Counted from the stretch's first letter, positions 54,701 to 64,000 are shown. The stretch is DNA of 64,000 nt from SIAQ01 sp963767835 (GCA_963767835.1 CAVYFY010000019.1:310001-374000), one strand, 5' to 3'. Program-made: numbers and translations. The notes: generated from the sequence alone by a model not told the origin.

Positions 54701-55237
54701 TGATCCGCTCTTCTTCGTTAGCGTCTCCTCGCAGCTCTGCACCCCCGGCTCCATGCGGATGACGTAGCGAACTTCCTGATGCAGCCGGCGGTTCATCTCG
54801 ACGAGATAATCATTCATCTCGATATTGTCGCGGCGCAGATCGCGCACCAAAGCCATCAGCCGCCGTCCTGATTCCTTGATTTCCAAATAGGGATGCAGCT
54901 CGACCGCCAGGCCAGCTTCATAGCAAAACGGGTACTTGGCCGCGTATTCCTCGATGAAGAAATCGAACGGGTTGATCGCCACCATCTCGGCAATGAGATC
55001 GACCTCGACGACAAACTCGCGCGTCGGCTCCGCGAAAACGAGCCGGGCCAGCCAATTGCTATAGGGATCCTGCTGCCAGTTGAGAAAATGCTTGCACGGC
55101 TGTACCTTCAGCGCATAGCTGAGAATCGGCGTGCGGCAATGCGGCGCCGGACGCAGCCGAATCGACTGCGGCAACAGCGTCACCGGGCGATCGTAACGGT
55201 ATTCCGTCTTGTGATGCAATGCGACCTGGATCGACAT
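51791..55237 (-). CDS. Transglutaminase-like/DUF2126 protein
   Basis: 1148 residues. The start at 55237 begins MSIQVALHHKTEYRYDRPV, the standard N-terminal beta domain of bacterial transglutaminase-like proteins. The core has KKSGSCRDSAWLMVQLLRHH (catalytic Cys), DLHAWAEVFLPGAGWIGLD (catalytic His) and a following Asp. DUF2126 fills the rest, with GGEPTFVGIDDRD and NTHRAEWCIDKLYSPDS. An insertion (EAAGSRQQAAGSNGSPKPAI) around 52777-52859 is repeat-derived. Two-domain proteins like this are common in proteobacteria and planctomycetes; the substrate is unknown. Confidence 0.92.
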   Translation of the reverse strand: MSIQVALHHKTEYRYDRPVTLLPQSIRLRPAPHCRTPILSYALKVQPCKHFLNWQQDPYSNWLARLVFAEPTREFVVEVDLIAEMVAINPFDFFIEEYAAKYPFCYEAGLAVELHPYLEIKESGRRLMALVRDLRRDNIEMNDYLVEMNRRLHQEVRYVIRMEPGVQSCEETLTKKSGSCRDSAWLMVQLLRHHGLAARFVSGYLIQLTADERTLDGPSGPERDFTDLHAWAEVFLPGAGWIGLDATSGLLAGEGHIPLACTADPQNAAPISGTLTFENRDGVDYDEVATDFRFTMSVRRILETPRVTKPYTEEQWQAIDQLGRQIDAELDAHDVRLTMGGEPTFVGIDDRDAPEWNTAAQGPTKWLRADTLLRRLRDRFAPGGLLHFGQGKWYPGESLPRWAYACYWRKDGISLWTEPHLVAEDGRDYGYGPDDAHAFISDLARRLAVDPGHALAGREDTWYYLWKERTLPVNVDPLESRLDNPEERARLATIFEQGLNKVIGYALPLRRIETEAGRFWQSGKWLLRREHMFLLPGDSPMGYRLPLDSLPWEPAGQRDEMIEEDPWSERRPLPTKARMQQRYSPQARWRTPNAEAVDCTFAHNAIRTALCVEPRGGRLYLFMPPLRSAEDYIELIAAVEATAKALHMPVMIEGYAPPFDPRLLHFKVTPDPGVIEVNIHPSANWGDLVHNTETLYEEARQSRLCAEKFMLDGRHSGTGGGNHIVLGGPTPADSPVLRRPDLLRSLVGYWHNHPALSYLFSGLFIGPTSQAPRIDEARNDSIYELEIAFGQIPEAAGSRQQAAGSNGSPKPAICNLKSAIPPWLVDRIFRNLLVDVTGNTHRAEWCIDKLYSPDSATGRLGLVEFRAFEMPPHARMSLAQQLLMRGLIARFWDNPYREKLVRWGTQLHDRFMLSHFIAADFADVIEELNRAGFAFRREWYAPHLEFRFPLLGQVTRDGVHLELRQALEPWHVLGEETNQGGTARYVDSSVERIEVKVRGLIDSRHVITCNGRAVPLHATGVEGEFVAGVRYRAWQPPACLHPTIAVHAPLVFDVYDRWMQRSLGGCVYHVAHPGGRSYDIFPVNANEAEGRRINRFFAIGHTPGAMPAPLGEERPETPRTLDLRLTGRANGDLANGKVTLDFLQPALT
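52777..52859. repeat. Repeat-derived in-frame insertion in DUF2126 gene
   Basis: About 27 codons interrupt the conserved DUF2126 sequence between GQIP and PWLVDRIFRNL. The DNA holds the quasi-repeats GCAGATTTTAGATTGCAGAT and (C/T)TGCTGCC(T/C)GC(C/T)GCC, intergenic simple-repeat types. The frame is kept. Confidence 0.65.
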
Positions 55238-55569
55238 GGAATCCTCGGATGTGCGACTTTTCGGATTTTCCGCGTCCCGCGGATTCCACCAAGAATGCTC
55301 GCGTGACGGTTTAGCGCAGGCGACGCTCAATACGTTATCGTCTAGCGCAGGATCGCAGCTTCATCTTTGCCCGGGCCGTATACCCGTAGTTAAAGCCGCG
55401 ATCCGTGCCGCGACGATTCTGACGGCAATCTCGGAGAGGGTTGGCGAACAAATTCGATGCGCCTTATTCTATTCGGTTCGGCGTGGTTTTCGATTGCCAG
55501 GTTCAACGGAGAGCCGTAGAATTCGCGTCGGGCCAAAAGGTAGCAATTCCGATTTTGGGGAGGAATCGC
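55238..55569. other. 332-base gap with no supported gene
   Basis: Divergent region between the DUF2126 gene and the zinc-ribbon gene at 55570. An in-frame extension upstream of 55570 exists but has no ribosome-binding site and an unlikely composition. I see no clear palindrome or tRNA; it should hold divergent promoters. Confidence 0.5.
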
Positions 55570-56118
55570 GTGGAACATTTACTTGACTGTGAATGTGGCG
55601 AGAAGCTGGCGGTAAGCGAAGGCGCTGCTGGCTCGGTCCGGGAGTGTCGCTGCGGTCGTCAGATCGCGGTTCCATCGCTTGATGAGTTGCGCCGACGGGC
55701 TGGGCTCCGTGAACCAGGGCTTCCGCCGGAGATGGTCGTGGAGACCCTGTTGCTCGCCGGAAAGCTGCCCGAAGACAACCACTGCGTCCGATGTGGCAAT
55801 CTTACCGATGCCTCGATCTGCTGCATAACGGATTGCGAACGCGCTCACGTCAAGTATGGCCGGTCACCGTGGTGGGCAAACGTCCTCGCCTTCCTCACGT
55901 TTGGATGGCTTGGCGTAGCTGTCTTCTATGCCGCCGCCGAGGAGGACATAGAGCAGAGGCGGGATCGCATTTTCCCATTGCCGTTGCGAATTTGCGCTGG
56001 CTGCCGGCAGCGGTTGACCACGCCGGACGAATTCAAAGCCGTACTGTGTTTGGTTCCGGTTTACCGGCAGCTTTTGGAAAAGTATCCGCGGGTGCGAGTC
56101 TCCGTGTCCGCTCCGTGA
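55570..56118 (+). CDS. Cys-rich zinc-ribbon hypothetical protein
   Basis: 182 residues. GTG 55570 is chosen because GGGGAGGA sits about 6 bases upstream. Two Cys clusters at the N-terminus (LDCECGEKLAV ... RECRCGRQIAVPS), a second set (HCVRCGNLTDASICCITDC), one hydrophobic segment (WWANVLAFLTFGWLGVAVFY) and a third pair (ICAGCRQRLTT). It is likely a multi-ribbon membrane-associated protein. I do not recognise a named family. Confidence 0.7.
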   Translation: MEHLLDCECGEKLAVSEGAAGSVRECRCGRQIAVPSLDELRRRAGLREPGLPPEMVVETLLLAGKLPEDNHCVRCGNLTDASICCITDCERAHVKYGRSPWWANVLAFLTFGWLGVAVFYAAAEEDIEQRRDRIFPLPLRICAGCRQRLTTPDEFKAVLCLVPVYRQLLEKYPRVRVSVSAP

Positions 56119-56319
56119 TCCGTTTCCGGCGTGGCAGCGGCGCAGGCAACCTGGGCAACTGCTGCCGCCCGCACAATCGATTTTTCCCGATTCTCAGGAA
56201 AGTTCGGCAACTCTTCGCACCGATGATTTCCCTGGAGCGCAAATCGGCTCAAGTAGACAGAGTGCGTCATGACCGATCGGGCAAGCCACGCAAACCGGCT
56301 GGCCCAGGGAGGCTCAGTG

Positions 56320-57622
56320 ATGAGGAAGCGGTTTTGGTGCGCTGTAACGACGGCGCTGATCCTGGCAGGCGGAGCGCGGGCCCAAGAGCCGAAGGCCAAT
56401 CCATTCGCGCCGCCCATGCCGCAGCCGGCGAACGCCGACGTCGGACCGGTCACGCCGACATCGGGTCCGGTCATGGCGACGACAGAGCCGACCGGCGGCT
56501 TTATTCTCGCGCTCTTGTGGACTGGACGCGATCGCTCGCCGGCGCCGACACCGGGCTGTGGGTCAGCGGAGACTACTTGTTCACATTCATGCGCGGCAGC
56601 AACGTGCCGGCGCTCGTCACCACCAGTCCGAGCGGAACGCCCAAGAATGAGGCTGGCGTCCTGGGAAACCCGGGCACCACGACCCTCTTCGGCGGCGGCG
56701 ACCGCATTGACGGCGATCTGCGCACGGCTTTCGCATCGGCGCCGGCATCTGGTTCAACAAGGAACAATCGCTCGGCATCGAGGGCGGCTTCCTGATGACC
56801 TCCAGCCAGGCCGGCATTTTTTCCGCCGCTTCCACCAACGGCATGATCCTGGCCCGGCCCTTCACCGACGCCAACTCCATGACCTCGCAGGCCGTGGTCG
56901 TTGCCTACCCCGGTTCCTCCAATGGCACCATTGACATTCGCGCCAACAGCGGCAATCTCTATGGCGCCAATCTCGATCTCACCGAAAACGCTTACAACAA
57001 CGATTGGTTCCGCCTGTATTCCATGATCGGCTACCAGTTCTATCGCTACGACGAAGCTCTACGCGTGCAGCAGACTATCACCCCCACACCGGGCGGCAAT
57101 TTCGTGACCGGCACTCAAATTGCCTCCAACGACAACTTCAGCACCCGCAATGAGTTTCACGGCCTCGATCTCGGCTTCCGCTCGCAGTTCACGCTCATGG
57201 ATAACCTCTACCTCGAGCTGCTCACCAAAGTCGCCGTCGGTCGGCTACACCGTGATGTGGATATCGGCGGCAATCAGACCGTGTCGGTTCCCGGCATCAA
57301 TCCCGTCACACTTCCGGGCGGCGTCCTGGCCCTCCCCTCCAACAGCGGCTCGACATCCGAAGCCGACTGGCGCGCCATTCCGCAAGTCGGCGTGACATTT
57401 GCCTGGGAGGTCCGCCCCTACCTGACGGTCCGCGCCGGCTACTCGTTCATCTATTTCAACCAGATCGTTCGCGCCGGCGAGCAGGTGGACACCACGATCA
57501 ATCCGAACTTGCTGCCCGGCGCCAACTCCGCTCTCGGCGGCGCGAACCGGCCCGCCTTCAACATCACGCGCACCGACATGTGGATGCAGAGCATCAACCT
57601 CGGCATGGAATTCACGTATTGA
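56320..57622 (+). pseudogene. BBP7-family outer-membrane beta-barrel protein, frameshifted twice
   Basis: About 434 residues when joined. ATG 56320 has GGGAGG upstream and a signal peptide (CAVTTALILAGGARAQ). Frame 1 covers the Pro-rich start to about 56500-56560. Frame 2 carries GLWVSGDYLFTFMRGSNVPA and ends near 56728. Frame 3 starts RTGFRIGAGIWFNKEQSLG and runs to the terminal strand NLGMEFTY. The alternating aromatic beta strands and C-terminal aromatic residue indicate a barrel, and the RxGxxIGxGIWF pattern fits the planctomycete BBP7 family. The only reading problems are the two shifts. Confidence 0.8.
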
Positions 57623-57690
57623 TCTGACCGAATCCGCAGCGGAAACGTGAGGACAGGGTTTTCGGCCTGTCCGAGTTGCGAATTTGGGAA

Positions 57691-57712
57691 GGCCAGGCTG
57701 GAAAGCCTGGCC
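57691..57712. terminator. Short hairpin between BBP7 gene and secA
   Basis: GGCCAGGCT (57691-57699) pairs with AGCCTGGCC (57704-57712), between convergent genes. It is the same core as the repeat at 7515-7584. Confidence 0.6.
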
Positions 57713-57723
57713 CCACGCAAAGC

Positions 57724-60700
57724 CTATTTGGGCGCCAGCCGCATGTGGCAATTCTTGTACTTCTTGCCGCTGCCGCACGGGCAAGGGTCGTTGCGGCCGA
57801 CCTTGTCGCCGCGGTTGCGGATCGGCTCTTGCTTCTTGTCGCTTTGCTGGCTGTTGGAGATGGCGGTTTGCTGCTGGGCCTGCATGCTTCCGTCCGGGCG
57901 CGGAGTTGCGGGGCGGCATCGTGGATCAACTGGCCGATCACGTAGACCGATTCGTTGGCCAGCTCCTCGTCATCCTCCATGCGGAAGACAATGTCGGTGG
58001 TCTTATCGGCAAGCCCTTCCCACATGCTGTCGAATTCCTTCATGCCGACGCGCTTATACTCGGTCTTCGGATCGATCTGGGCATAGCTGGCCAGGCCGAT
58101 GCCGGAGCGCAGGTGGTCCATCACGAGCAGGTGATTTTTCCAGGTCATGTCGAGCTGATTGAGGAGCAGGCTGCGCTCCATGCGGCGCATTTCGGGACGA
58201 TGGCGGGCATCGAAGGCGTTCCAGAGGATGTCGCGAGCCTGGCCGTAATCGATGCCGGTCAAGCGCTCGGCCTCGATCTCCACGCCGAGCCGCGTCTTGG
58301 CCCACTCGCTAATTTCCTGGGCATCGTCCGGCTCGGAGACCTTGGCGCCGGCAAAGGCTTCGGCGAGCTTCGCGTCGATCTCTTCATGCGCAACCGCGGG
58401 GAAAACGGCCTTGCTGGCGGCGACCAGCTTCTCGTGCAGATGAGCGCGCGATTCGGTGCGGAACTCATCCTCGCTAATGGCGGCCGCACCCCTCACCCCC
58501 GGCCCCTCTCCCCCAAGGGGCGAGGGGGGACTGGCGGCGAACCGCAACATGTACCAGTGATAAAGCCCTTCGCGGTTGTACTTCTGCCCATACGCGGCGC
58601 CGGCGCCCTTGTCGGACATGAAGCGGGCCATCGCCGCCGTCACCGGGAATTCGATTTCCTTCTCGCGGTAAAGATTGTGCACCGCGCCGATCAGCACTTG
58701 ACGGATGCGCTCGCGCGGCATGTCGGCGTTGAACTGCGTTGGATCGAGCTTGATGTGGAACTTCAAATCGAACCAGGTGCACAAGGAGACAAAGTTCCAG
58801 TCGTTTTGCAAATACGCCGCCCCCTTCGACAGATCGGCGGCGTGTACCACCTTCTCGGCCTCGGCAAACAGATACTGCGAAATGTTCTCCCGTCCGATCT
58901 TTTTCAAGGCCCGATCCGTCGTCTTCAAGTCCCACATCTTGTTGACGCGGTCCGCCATCGCCTGCCAGTTCCATTCGGATGCATCGATTTCCTCATCGAG
59001 ATTTTCATCGAGCGCTTCCTGAATCTGCGTCTGGATATTGTTGAGCGCTTTCTCGCGCGCCACCTGGTCGGCTTCATCGAAACTGCAATTGTGGAAGTCG
59101 CCGGCAGTCACCTCGACGGTAAGCTGCTGCACAACCAATTCGGCGAAGCTGCCGGCGCCGTAGTGCGGATCGAGATACCGGTCCAGAGCCAAATCGATCT
59201 GCTGGTTCAGCATGTCCCAGATGCGGATCTTCGGATTGGCGTCATTGAGGATTTCCTGGCGGTAGCCATAGACGCGCTTGCGCTGGTAATCCATCACCTC
59301 GTCGTATTCGAGAAGGTTCTTGCGGATGTCAAAATTCTGTTCCTCGACTTTTTTCTGGGCGGCCTCGATGCGTCGGCTGACCATGCCGCTCTCGATCGCC
59401 TGGCCCGGCTCCATGCCGAGCTTCTCGAGGATGCCCGACACCCATTCGCCGGCGAAAACGCGCATCAGATCGTCTTGCAGCGACAGGAAGAATCGGCTCG
59501 AACCAGGATCGCCCTGTCGGCCGGCGCGGCCGCGTAATTGATTATCGATGCGGCGCGAATCGTGCCGTTCCGTGCCGACGATGTGCAGGCCGCCCATCGA
59601 TGCGACGACGCGGCCTTCTTCCTCCATCCCCTCCTTGGCCCGGATTTCGCTGACCGTCGCCTTCCAGACTTCATCGGGGACATCGAGACGGGTGGCATAT
59701 TTGTCCTTGAGGCGGGCCCAGGCGAGGGTTTCCGGGTTGCCGCCGAGAATGATGTCGGTGCCGCGGCCGGCCATGTTGGTGGAAATCGTGACGACGCCGA
59801 TGCGCCCCGCCTGAGCGACAATCTCAGCTTCGCGGCCGGCGTATTCGGGCTTGGCGTTCAAGCAGCTCGTGCTTGACGCCGCGCCGCTGCAGCATCTTGC
59901 TCAAGCGTTCCGACTGGGCGACGTTGGTCGTGCCGACCAGGATGGGCCGGCCCTTGACGTCGATGTGGTCGATGTCGTCGGCCTTGATGGTCTGCGTTTC
60001 GCGCGTGTCCTTGGCGACGAAATCGATCGATTCTTCCTCTTCCTTCTTGATGGTGCCGACGAGCGTGTTGCCGTCCTTGAGGTAGATGGTGTCGAACTTG
60101 TTGATGCGCTCGATTTCGCCGACGACGGCATCCCACTTTTCCTTCTCGTGGAGATAGACCATATCGGGATAGTTGACGCGCGTGAGCGGCTTGTTGGTCG
60201 GGACGGCGATGACATTGAGCTTGTAGATTTTCCAGAATTCGTTGGCCTCGGTCATGGCGGTGCCGGTCATGCCGGCGAGCTTCTTGTAGAGCTTGAAGAA
60301 ATTTTGCAGGGTGACGGTGGCGAGGGTCTGCGTTTCCTCCTTGATCTCGACGCCGTCGCGGACATGCTTGGCCTCGACCGCCTGGTGCAGACCGTCGGAC
60401 CACTGCCGGCCGTCCATCAATCGGCCGGTGAATTCATCGACGATGATGATGGCCATCTTGCCGGTGTCTTTGCTGCGCTGGACGACGTATTGCTTGTCCT
60501 TGTGGTAAAGATGGTGCGCCTTGAGGGCATTGTCGATCATGTGGGGCCATTCCATGTTTCCGGCGGTGTAGAAGCTCTCGACACCGGCCAACTCCTCGGC
60601 CTTGCGAATGCCCTGATCGGTCAGATGGCACGACCGCTCTTTTTCCTTGACCTCGAAAAAGAAGCCGAGCCGTTTCTCTTTTTTCTCGACATTGGCGCTG

Positions 60701-61935
60701 GCGACATAGCTGGCGACCTTGTCATCCTCGACCTGGGCGGCGGCCTCGGCGTCGGCCTTGGCCTCGGCATGCACCAGGGCGTGATCCTTGATCCCCTGCG
60801 TGACCGCGACGTCCTGAATCGCGGTTTCTTCCGGCTGCTCTTCTTCCTTTGACAGCGGATGATCGGGGATGTTGACGCCGTGGCCCAGGGCGCGCAATTT
60901 TTCCTGGGCCTTCTTCTCCAGGCGCGTCAGCTCGATGGCGATCTGATTCGCCTTGTCGTACAGCTTCGGCGAACCCGACGATTGGCCGGAGATGATGAGC
61001 GGCGTGCGGGCCTCGTCGATGAGGATGTTATCCACCTCGTCGATGATGGCGAAATTGAGGGCACGCTGGCATTGATGAAAATAGGGGTCGAAGTTCGGAT
61101 CGCCCCAGCGGGCGGGCTTCATGTTGTCGCGCAGGTAATCGAAGCCGAACTCGCTGTTGGTGCCATAGGTGATGTCGCAATCGTAGGCCTTACGGCGATC
61201 GGGGGATTCCATGTCGCTCTGGATGTAGCCGCAGGTGACGCCGAGGCCGTTGTAGATGGGGGACATCCATTCGCAATCGCGGCGGGCGAGATAATCGTTG
61301 ACGGTGACGATGTGGACGCCGTTGCCATAGAGGGCATTGAGGTACGCGGGGAGGGTGGCGACGAGGGTTTTGCCTTCACCGGTGACCATCTCGGCGATGT
61401 TGCCCTCGTGTAGCACCGCGCCGCCGACGATCTGCGTGTCGAAATGGCGCATGTTCTTGCTGCGCCGGGCCACCTCCCGGCAAGCGGCAAACGCGAACGG
61501 CATGATGTCGTCCAGCGCCGGCTGAGCGGGAAGCTCCTGATCGAGCATCGCGATCAGGTTGGTGAATGCCTCGGTCGGCTCCTGCGGCGCTGCGGGTTGG
61601 CCGTTGGCCACGGCGATGTCGGACGCCCCTTTTTTGATGAACGCTTTGTGCTCGACGCCGAGCCGACGGCGGAAGTCGGCGGTCAGCTTCTCGAATTCGT
61701 CGTCGCGCAGCTCCAGCATGATCGGTTCAAGCGAATTGACGCGATCGAGGAAGGAGCCTGGCGTGACGGAGTGCCCCTCGCTCCCCTTGGGCCGAATATA
61801 GCCGAGAGCGCGGATCAGACGTTCGTTGCTGGAGCCGAAGATTTTTCCCAGGAAGCCGACGATGCTGTCGGTGACCGCGCCAAGGCCGTCGGTGAAGCGG
61901 TCCCACAGGCCAACATCCAAGCTTGTTTCACTCAT
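57724..61935 (-). pseudogene. secA: Preprotein translocase ATPase SecA, frameshifted twice
   Basis: About 1400 residues when corrected, long for SecA (usually 800-1000; planctomycete forms are longer). SecA drives export through SecYEG with ATP. N-terminal frame from 61935: Walker A GEGKTLVATLPAYLNALYG, DYLARRD, Walker B IIDEVDNILIDEARTPLI. It ends at KHELLERQ near 59860, where deleting one T restores LLNAKPEYAGREAEIVAQAG. Frame 2 has NMAGRGTDI and GRAGRQGDPGSSRFF. A second shift near 57887 hides the C-terminal zinc site NDPCPCGSGKKYKNCH, ending at 57724. SecA is essential, so errors rather than real loss are likely. Insertions include an acidic stretch and a repeat-derived segment. Confidence 0.93.
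58486..58532. repeat. Repeat inserted in frame in secA
   Basis: The DNA CCCCTCACCCCCGGCCCC with its TCTCCCCCAAGGGGC continuation is the same type as the palindrome at 19041-19140. In secA it encodes SPPSPLGGEGPGVRG, between the conserved WYMLRFA and a later EFRTESRAHLHE segment, without breaking the frame. Confidence 0.7.
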
Positions 61936-62123
61936 GTTATGTTCACTCGTCAATGTCGCCGCAATCGTCAAACTCGATGCAGTCTAAGAAATCAGTGTAA
62001 GTTTCCAGGCCGATCCGGTCAATACAGGACGTCGGGCCGCAGGTGCGGTGCCTGTGTCTGCCTACAATTATATGGATGGGCAAGGGCGGATTCCTCGCTC
62101 AGCCCGCGCGGTCGAGAAGATTC

Positions 62124-63335
62124 ATGAATGCATCGCACTGTCCATTCTGCAACGGCGTGCTGCCGGCACTGGCATCGTCCCCCGCCGACGGCAAGCACAA
62201 ATGTCCACGCTGCGGCGAGCCGGTTGCGGCCGAGCGTTGGAAGGTCGATCCGGCGTTGGCGACGGCGTTTCAAGCCGGTACAGCGCCGGTTCAACGCGCG
62301 GCCGACTTCCGGCCCGCCAACCGCAAAACGGGGCTGATCGTGCTCGGTATCATGATCTCGATGGCGGTTGCCGGTCTTAGCTATGCCCTGTGGACGACGA
62401 AGATCCGCAAGGATCGCCATCCGAAGCCGGTGGACAAGTTCGAGACGATCACGGCGCGCCGGCCGATGGAGTTGGCGGGGCTCGGCTACCTGCCCAAGGA
62501 CTGCCAGCTCATTGCCGGCCTGCACATCGCGGAGATGCTGAATGACAAGACGGGGCAAGCGCTGTGGGCCGAGCCCCGCCCTGCCCTGCTCGACTGGAGC
62601 GTCAAGCAGATCGGCCGCACCACGGGCCTGAAAGTGGGCGATCTCGACCATGTCGTGCTGGCGACGGCTTTCGACGCCAATTTCCCGCAACTTGTGATGA
62701 TCGTCAAATCGAGGCCCAAGATTTCGCTGGAAAAGATCGTCGAAGCCCGGCCGATCCATGCGCGGCTGCACGAGGAGAAGCCGCTCTATGAATTCTCACT
62801 TGAGCCGATCGGCGCCGCCCTGGTTTGGTGCATTGACGATTACACGCTCATTTACGTGATTCGGCTCGACGGCCCGCGAACGGAGCATCTGCGCGGGCTC
62901 AGCGCGACGCCGAGAAAGATTGATGAAGCCGTGCCGGGCGTGCTGGCGAAGATCATGAATGAGCGCTTGCCCGGTCGGCCATATGCGTGGGCGCTGGGCC
63001 GGCTCGATCAACTTGGGCCGATGAAGGATTTTCTGCCGTTGGCGCTCGGCGCGAAGGCCGACCCGGGTCCGCTCAAGGAATTGCAAATGTTCGCCCTCGG
63101 TCTGGAGCCGGTCGAGGGGTTGACCCTGAAAGGCGAATTCCGCTTCCCCAGCGCGAAGACGGCGGCGACATTCAAGACATTCCTGGAATTGGCAACCATC
63201 GATAGAGCGAAATCGCAAAAGGTCGAGGCGGCCCCGCCGGATGAACCGGAGCAATGGGTCAGCTGGCAGGTGCGCGGCGACACGGTGATGATACGCGACC
63301 TCTTGAATCGCGGCAAAGAAGTCAGGAAGAAGTGA
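62124..63335 (+). CDS. Zinc-ribbon, single-helix hypothetical protein
   Basis: 403 residues. The N-terminus has CPFCNGVLPAL ... KCPRCGEPV, a CxxC/CxxC ribbon of the kind in the genes at 2677-4566. A single membrane helix follows (TGLIVLGIMISMAVAGLSYAL, residues about 70-90), then a soluble domain of about 300 residues with LPKDCQLIAGLHIAEMLND and LKGEFRFPSAKTAATF. The domain is probably extracytoplasmic. Function unknown; divergent from secA. Confidence 0.8.
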   Translation: MNASHCPFCNGVLPALASSPADGKHKCPRCGEPVAAERWKVDPALATAFQAGTAPVQRAADFRPANRKTGLIVLGIMISMAVAGLSYALWTTKIRKDRHPKPVDKFETITARRPMELAGLGYLPKDCQLIAGLHIAEMLNDKTGQALWAEPRPALLDWSVKQIGRTTGLKVGDLDHVVLATAFDANFPQLVMIVKSRPKISLEKIVEARPIHARLHEEKPLYEFSLEPIGAALVWCIDDYTLIYVIRLDGPRTEHLRGLSATPRKIDEAVPGVLAKIMNERLPGRPYAWALGRLDQLGPMKDFLPLALGAKADPGPLKELQMFALGLEPVEGLTLKGEFRFPSAKTAATFKTFLELATIDRAKSQKVEAAPPDEPEQWVSWQVRGDTVMIRDLLNRGKEVRKK

Positions 63336-63348
63336 CCGCCCGCCTCAA

Positions 63349-63711
63349 TTAACGCCAATGATTCAGCACGATGTATTCATTGGCGATCGGCACGCTGGCG
63401 GCTTCCAGTTTGCGAATCGCGGCAACGATGCCCTTCTCAGACAGATCACACGTTGGGTCGTTTTCACGGCGAACAACCAAAATCCCGGAATGAATCCCGT
63501 GCGCCTGTTGGACGAGCAGATGCAGCTCTTCGAAGTCTTGATAATTTCTCGACAAACAGACCCGATTCTCGCTGATCGCATGAGTGAGTTGAACCGCGTC
63601 AGAGCGGCCCAGAAGAAAAGCTTGCAGCGGCGTGGTTACGTCATGTCCCGGCTTTTGAAGCAGCGTGGCCACAAGCCCCGAAGCCAAATCTTCGTCGAGG
63701 TAGATCCTCAT
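63349..63711 (-). CDS. DUF5615-family PIN-like toxin
   Basis: 120 residues from ATG 63711: MRIYLDEDLASGLVATLLQK, with the DUF5615 start YLDED, then PGHDVTTPLQAFLLGRSDAV and the SENRVCLSRNYQDFEEL strand (the usual T-x-N-x-xDF position). This fits the Mut7-C/PIN-like predicted RNases. It overlaps the antitoxin gene by 4 bases (ATGA), indicating coupled translation. The longer in-frame start is rejected for that reason. Confidence 0.87.
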   Translation of the reverse strand: MRIYLDEDLASGLVATLLQKPGHDVTTPLQAFLLGRSDAVQLTHAISENRVCLSRNYQDFEELHLLVQQAHGIHSGILVVRRENDPTCDLSEKGIVAAIRKLEAASVPIANEYIVLNHWR

Positions 63712-64000
63712 AGTCCGAGCCGGGCACGCTCCTGAGGTGACAAAATGCGATACTTGCCGCCGTATTTGTAATCGGGGTCGTTCATCCCCGTTGCCTCCAT
63801 GAGACGCTCTTCGCGCTCGAAGTCTTCCTTGACTTCCGGCGGATCGCTCTGGCAATACTTGATCGCCTCCTCAACGGCTTCCAGCGGCAAGCCGTAATCC
63901 GCTGCAATCTCCTGCGGCGCCCTCGGCTCCTCGGCGCTCATGAACATGCCGTAAAGCGTGCGCGCCTTGATGCGCCGGCCCTTTATCGAAAGTTGTTTGT
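63708..64000 (-). CDS. DUF433-family antitoxin, cut by window edge
   Basis: The frame is open to the right edge; 96 codons are visible. Before the internal Met it reads LSIKGRRIKARTLYG, matching DUF433's xIKGRRIxVxTLY element, then PQEIAADYGLPLEAVEEAIKYC, its helix-turn-helix-like part. DUF433 genes commonly sit upstream of DUF5615 toxins, as here. The acidic tail DPPEVKEDFEREER is typical. Confidence 0.82.
   Translation of the reverse strand, partial: KQLSIKGRRIKARTLYGMFMSAEEPRAPQEIAADYGLPLEAVEEAIKYCQSDPPEVKEDFEREERLMEATGMNDPDYKYGGKYRILSPQERARLGL

Noticed and set aside
59855..59870. secA frameshift as programmed ribosomal frameshifting
   Set aside because: There is no slippery heptamer or stimulatory structure, and secA carries a second shift, as do many neighbours.
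1..64000. tRNA, rRNA, riboswitches
   Set aside because: I scanned the gaps by eye and found no cloverleaf, conserved rRNA or riboswitch core; a covariance-model search would settle it.

Overview
The window is GC-rich bacterial DNA that reads as a planctomycete, most likely of the Gemmata type. This is inferred from family content: two Ser/Thr kinase-fold proteins with the planctomycete N-terminal module, a DUF1501 and DUF1549/DUF1553 pair, tandem zinc-ribbon membrane proteins, a BBP7-type outer-membrane barrel, a PQQ-propeller protein, and a MoxR/DUF58/BatA/vWA locus. No rRNA, tRNA, CRISPR array or complete autonomous transposon was seen.

Layout. 1-9.4 kb: an edge-truncated gene, a Ser/Thr kinase, a small secreted protein, three tandem zinc-ribbon membrane proteins, a double metallo-beta-lactamase-fold protein, a four-helix membrane protein, thpR and apbE. 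9.5-17.2 kb: an internally duplicated secretin-like protein, rsmA, the DUF1501 and DUF1549/1553 pair, and a family 4 uracil-DNA glycosylase. 17.3-20.7 kb: a kinase-fold protein lacking the catalytic Asp and a Tat-signal protein. 21.1-30.5 kb: an aa3/caa3-type cytochrome oxidase locus on the minus strand, in transcription order dihaem cytochrome c, coxB, coxA, ctaA, cyoE, coxC, coxD, SCO1-DUF420 fusion, and a small membrane protein with an in-frame UGA in a CPxU context. 30.7-33.3 kb: a 58-residue membrane protein and a PQQ-propeller protein. 33.3-51.4 kb: a MoxR ATPase, DUF58, BatA/vWA, coiled-coil, Lys/Asp-rich and cyclase-like locus, interrupted by a nuclease-like gene, a leucine-rich-repeat gene, a toxin-antitoxin pair, a broken small gene and a sigma region-4 protein. 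51.4-64 kb: a transglutaminase/DUF2126 protein, zinc-ribbon and hypothetical proteins, the BBP7 barrel, secA, and a DUF5615/DUF433 toxin-antitoxin pair at the right edge.

The most interesting candidate is the small gene at 21165-21449. It has a strong ribosome-binding site and signal peptide, then Cys-Pro-Ala-UGA, followed 22 nt later by the GUG loop of a perfect 8-bp hairpin. That geometry fits a bacterial SECIS element, so a CxxU selenoprotein in the oxidase locus is plausible.

The main caveat is sequence quality. At least ten genes, including secA, carry single-base-type frameshifts that restore conserved protein when corrected. Uncorrected consensus errors are likely, and the UGA and UAG interruptions must be judged in that light. 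Palindromic repeats are very common: they sit in most gaps, between most oxidase genes, and have inserted in frame in secA and the DUF2126 gene.
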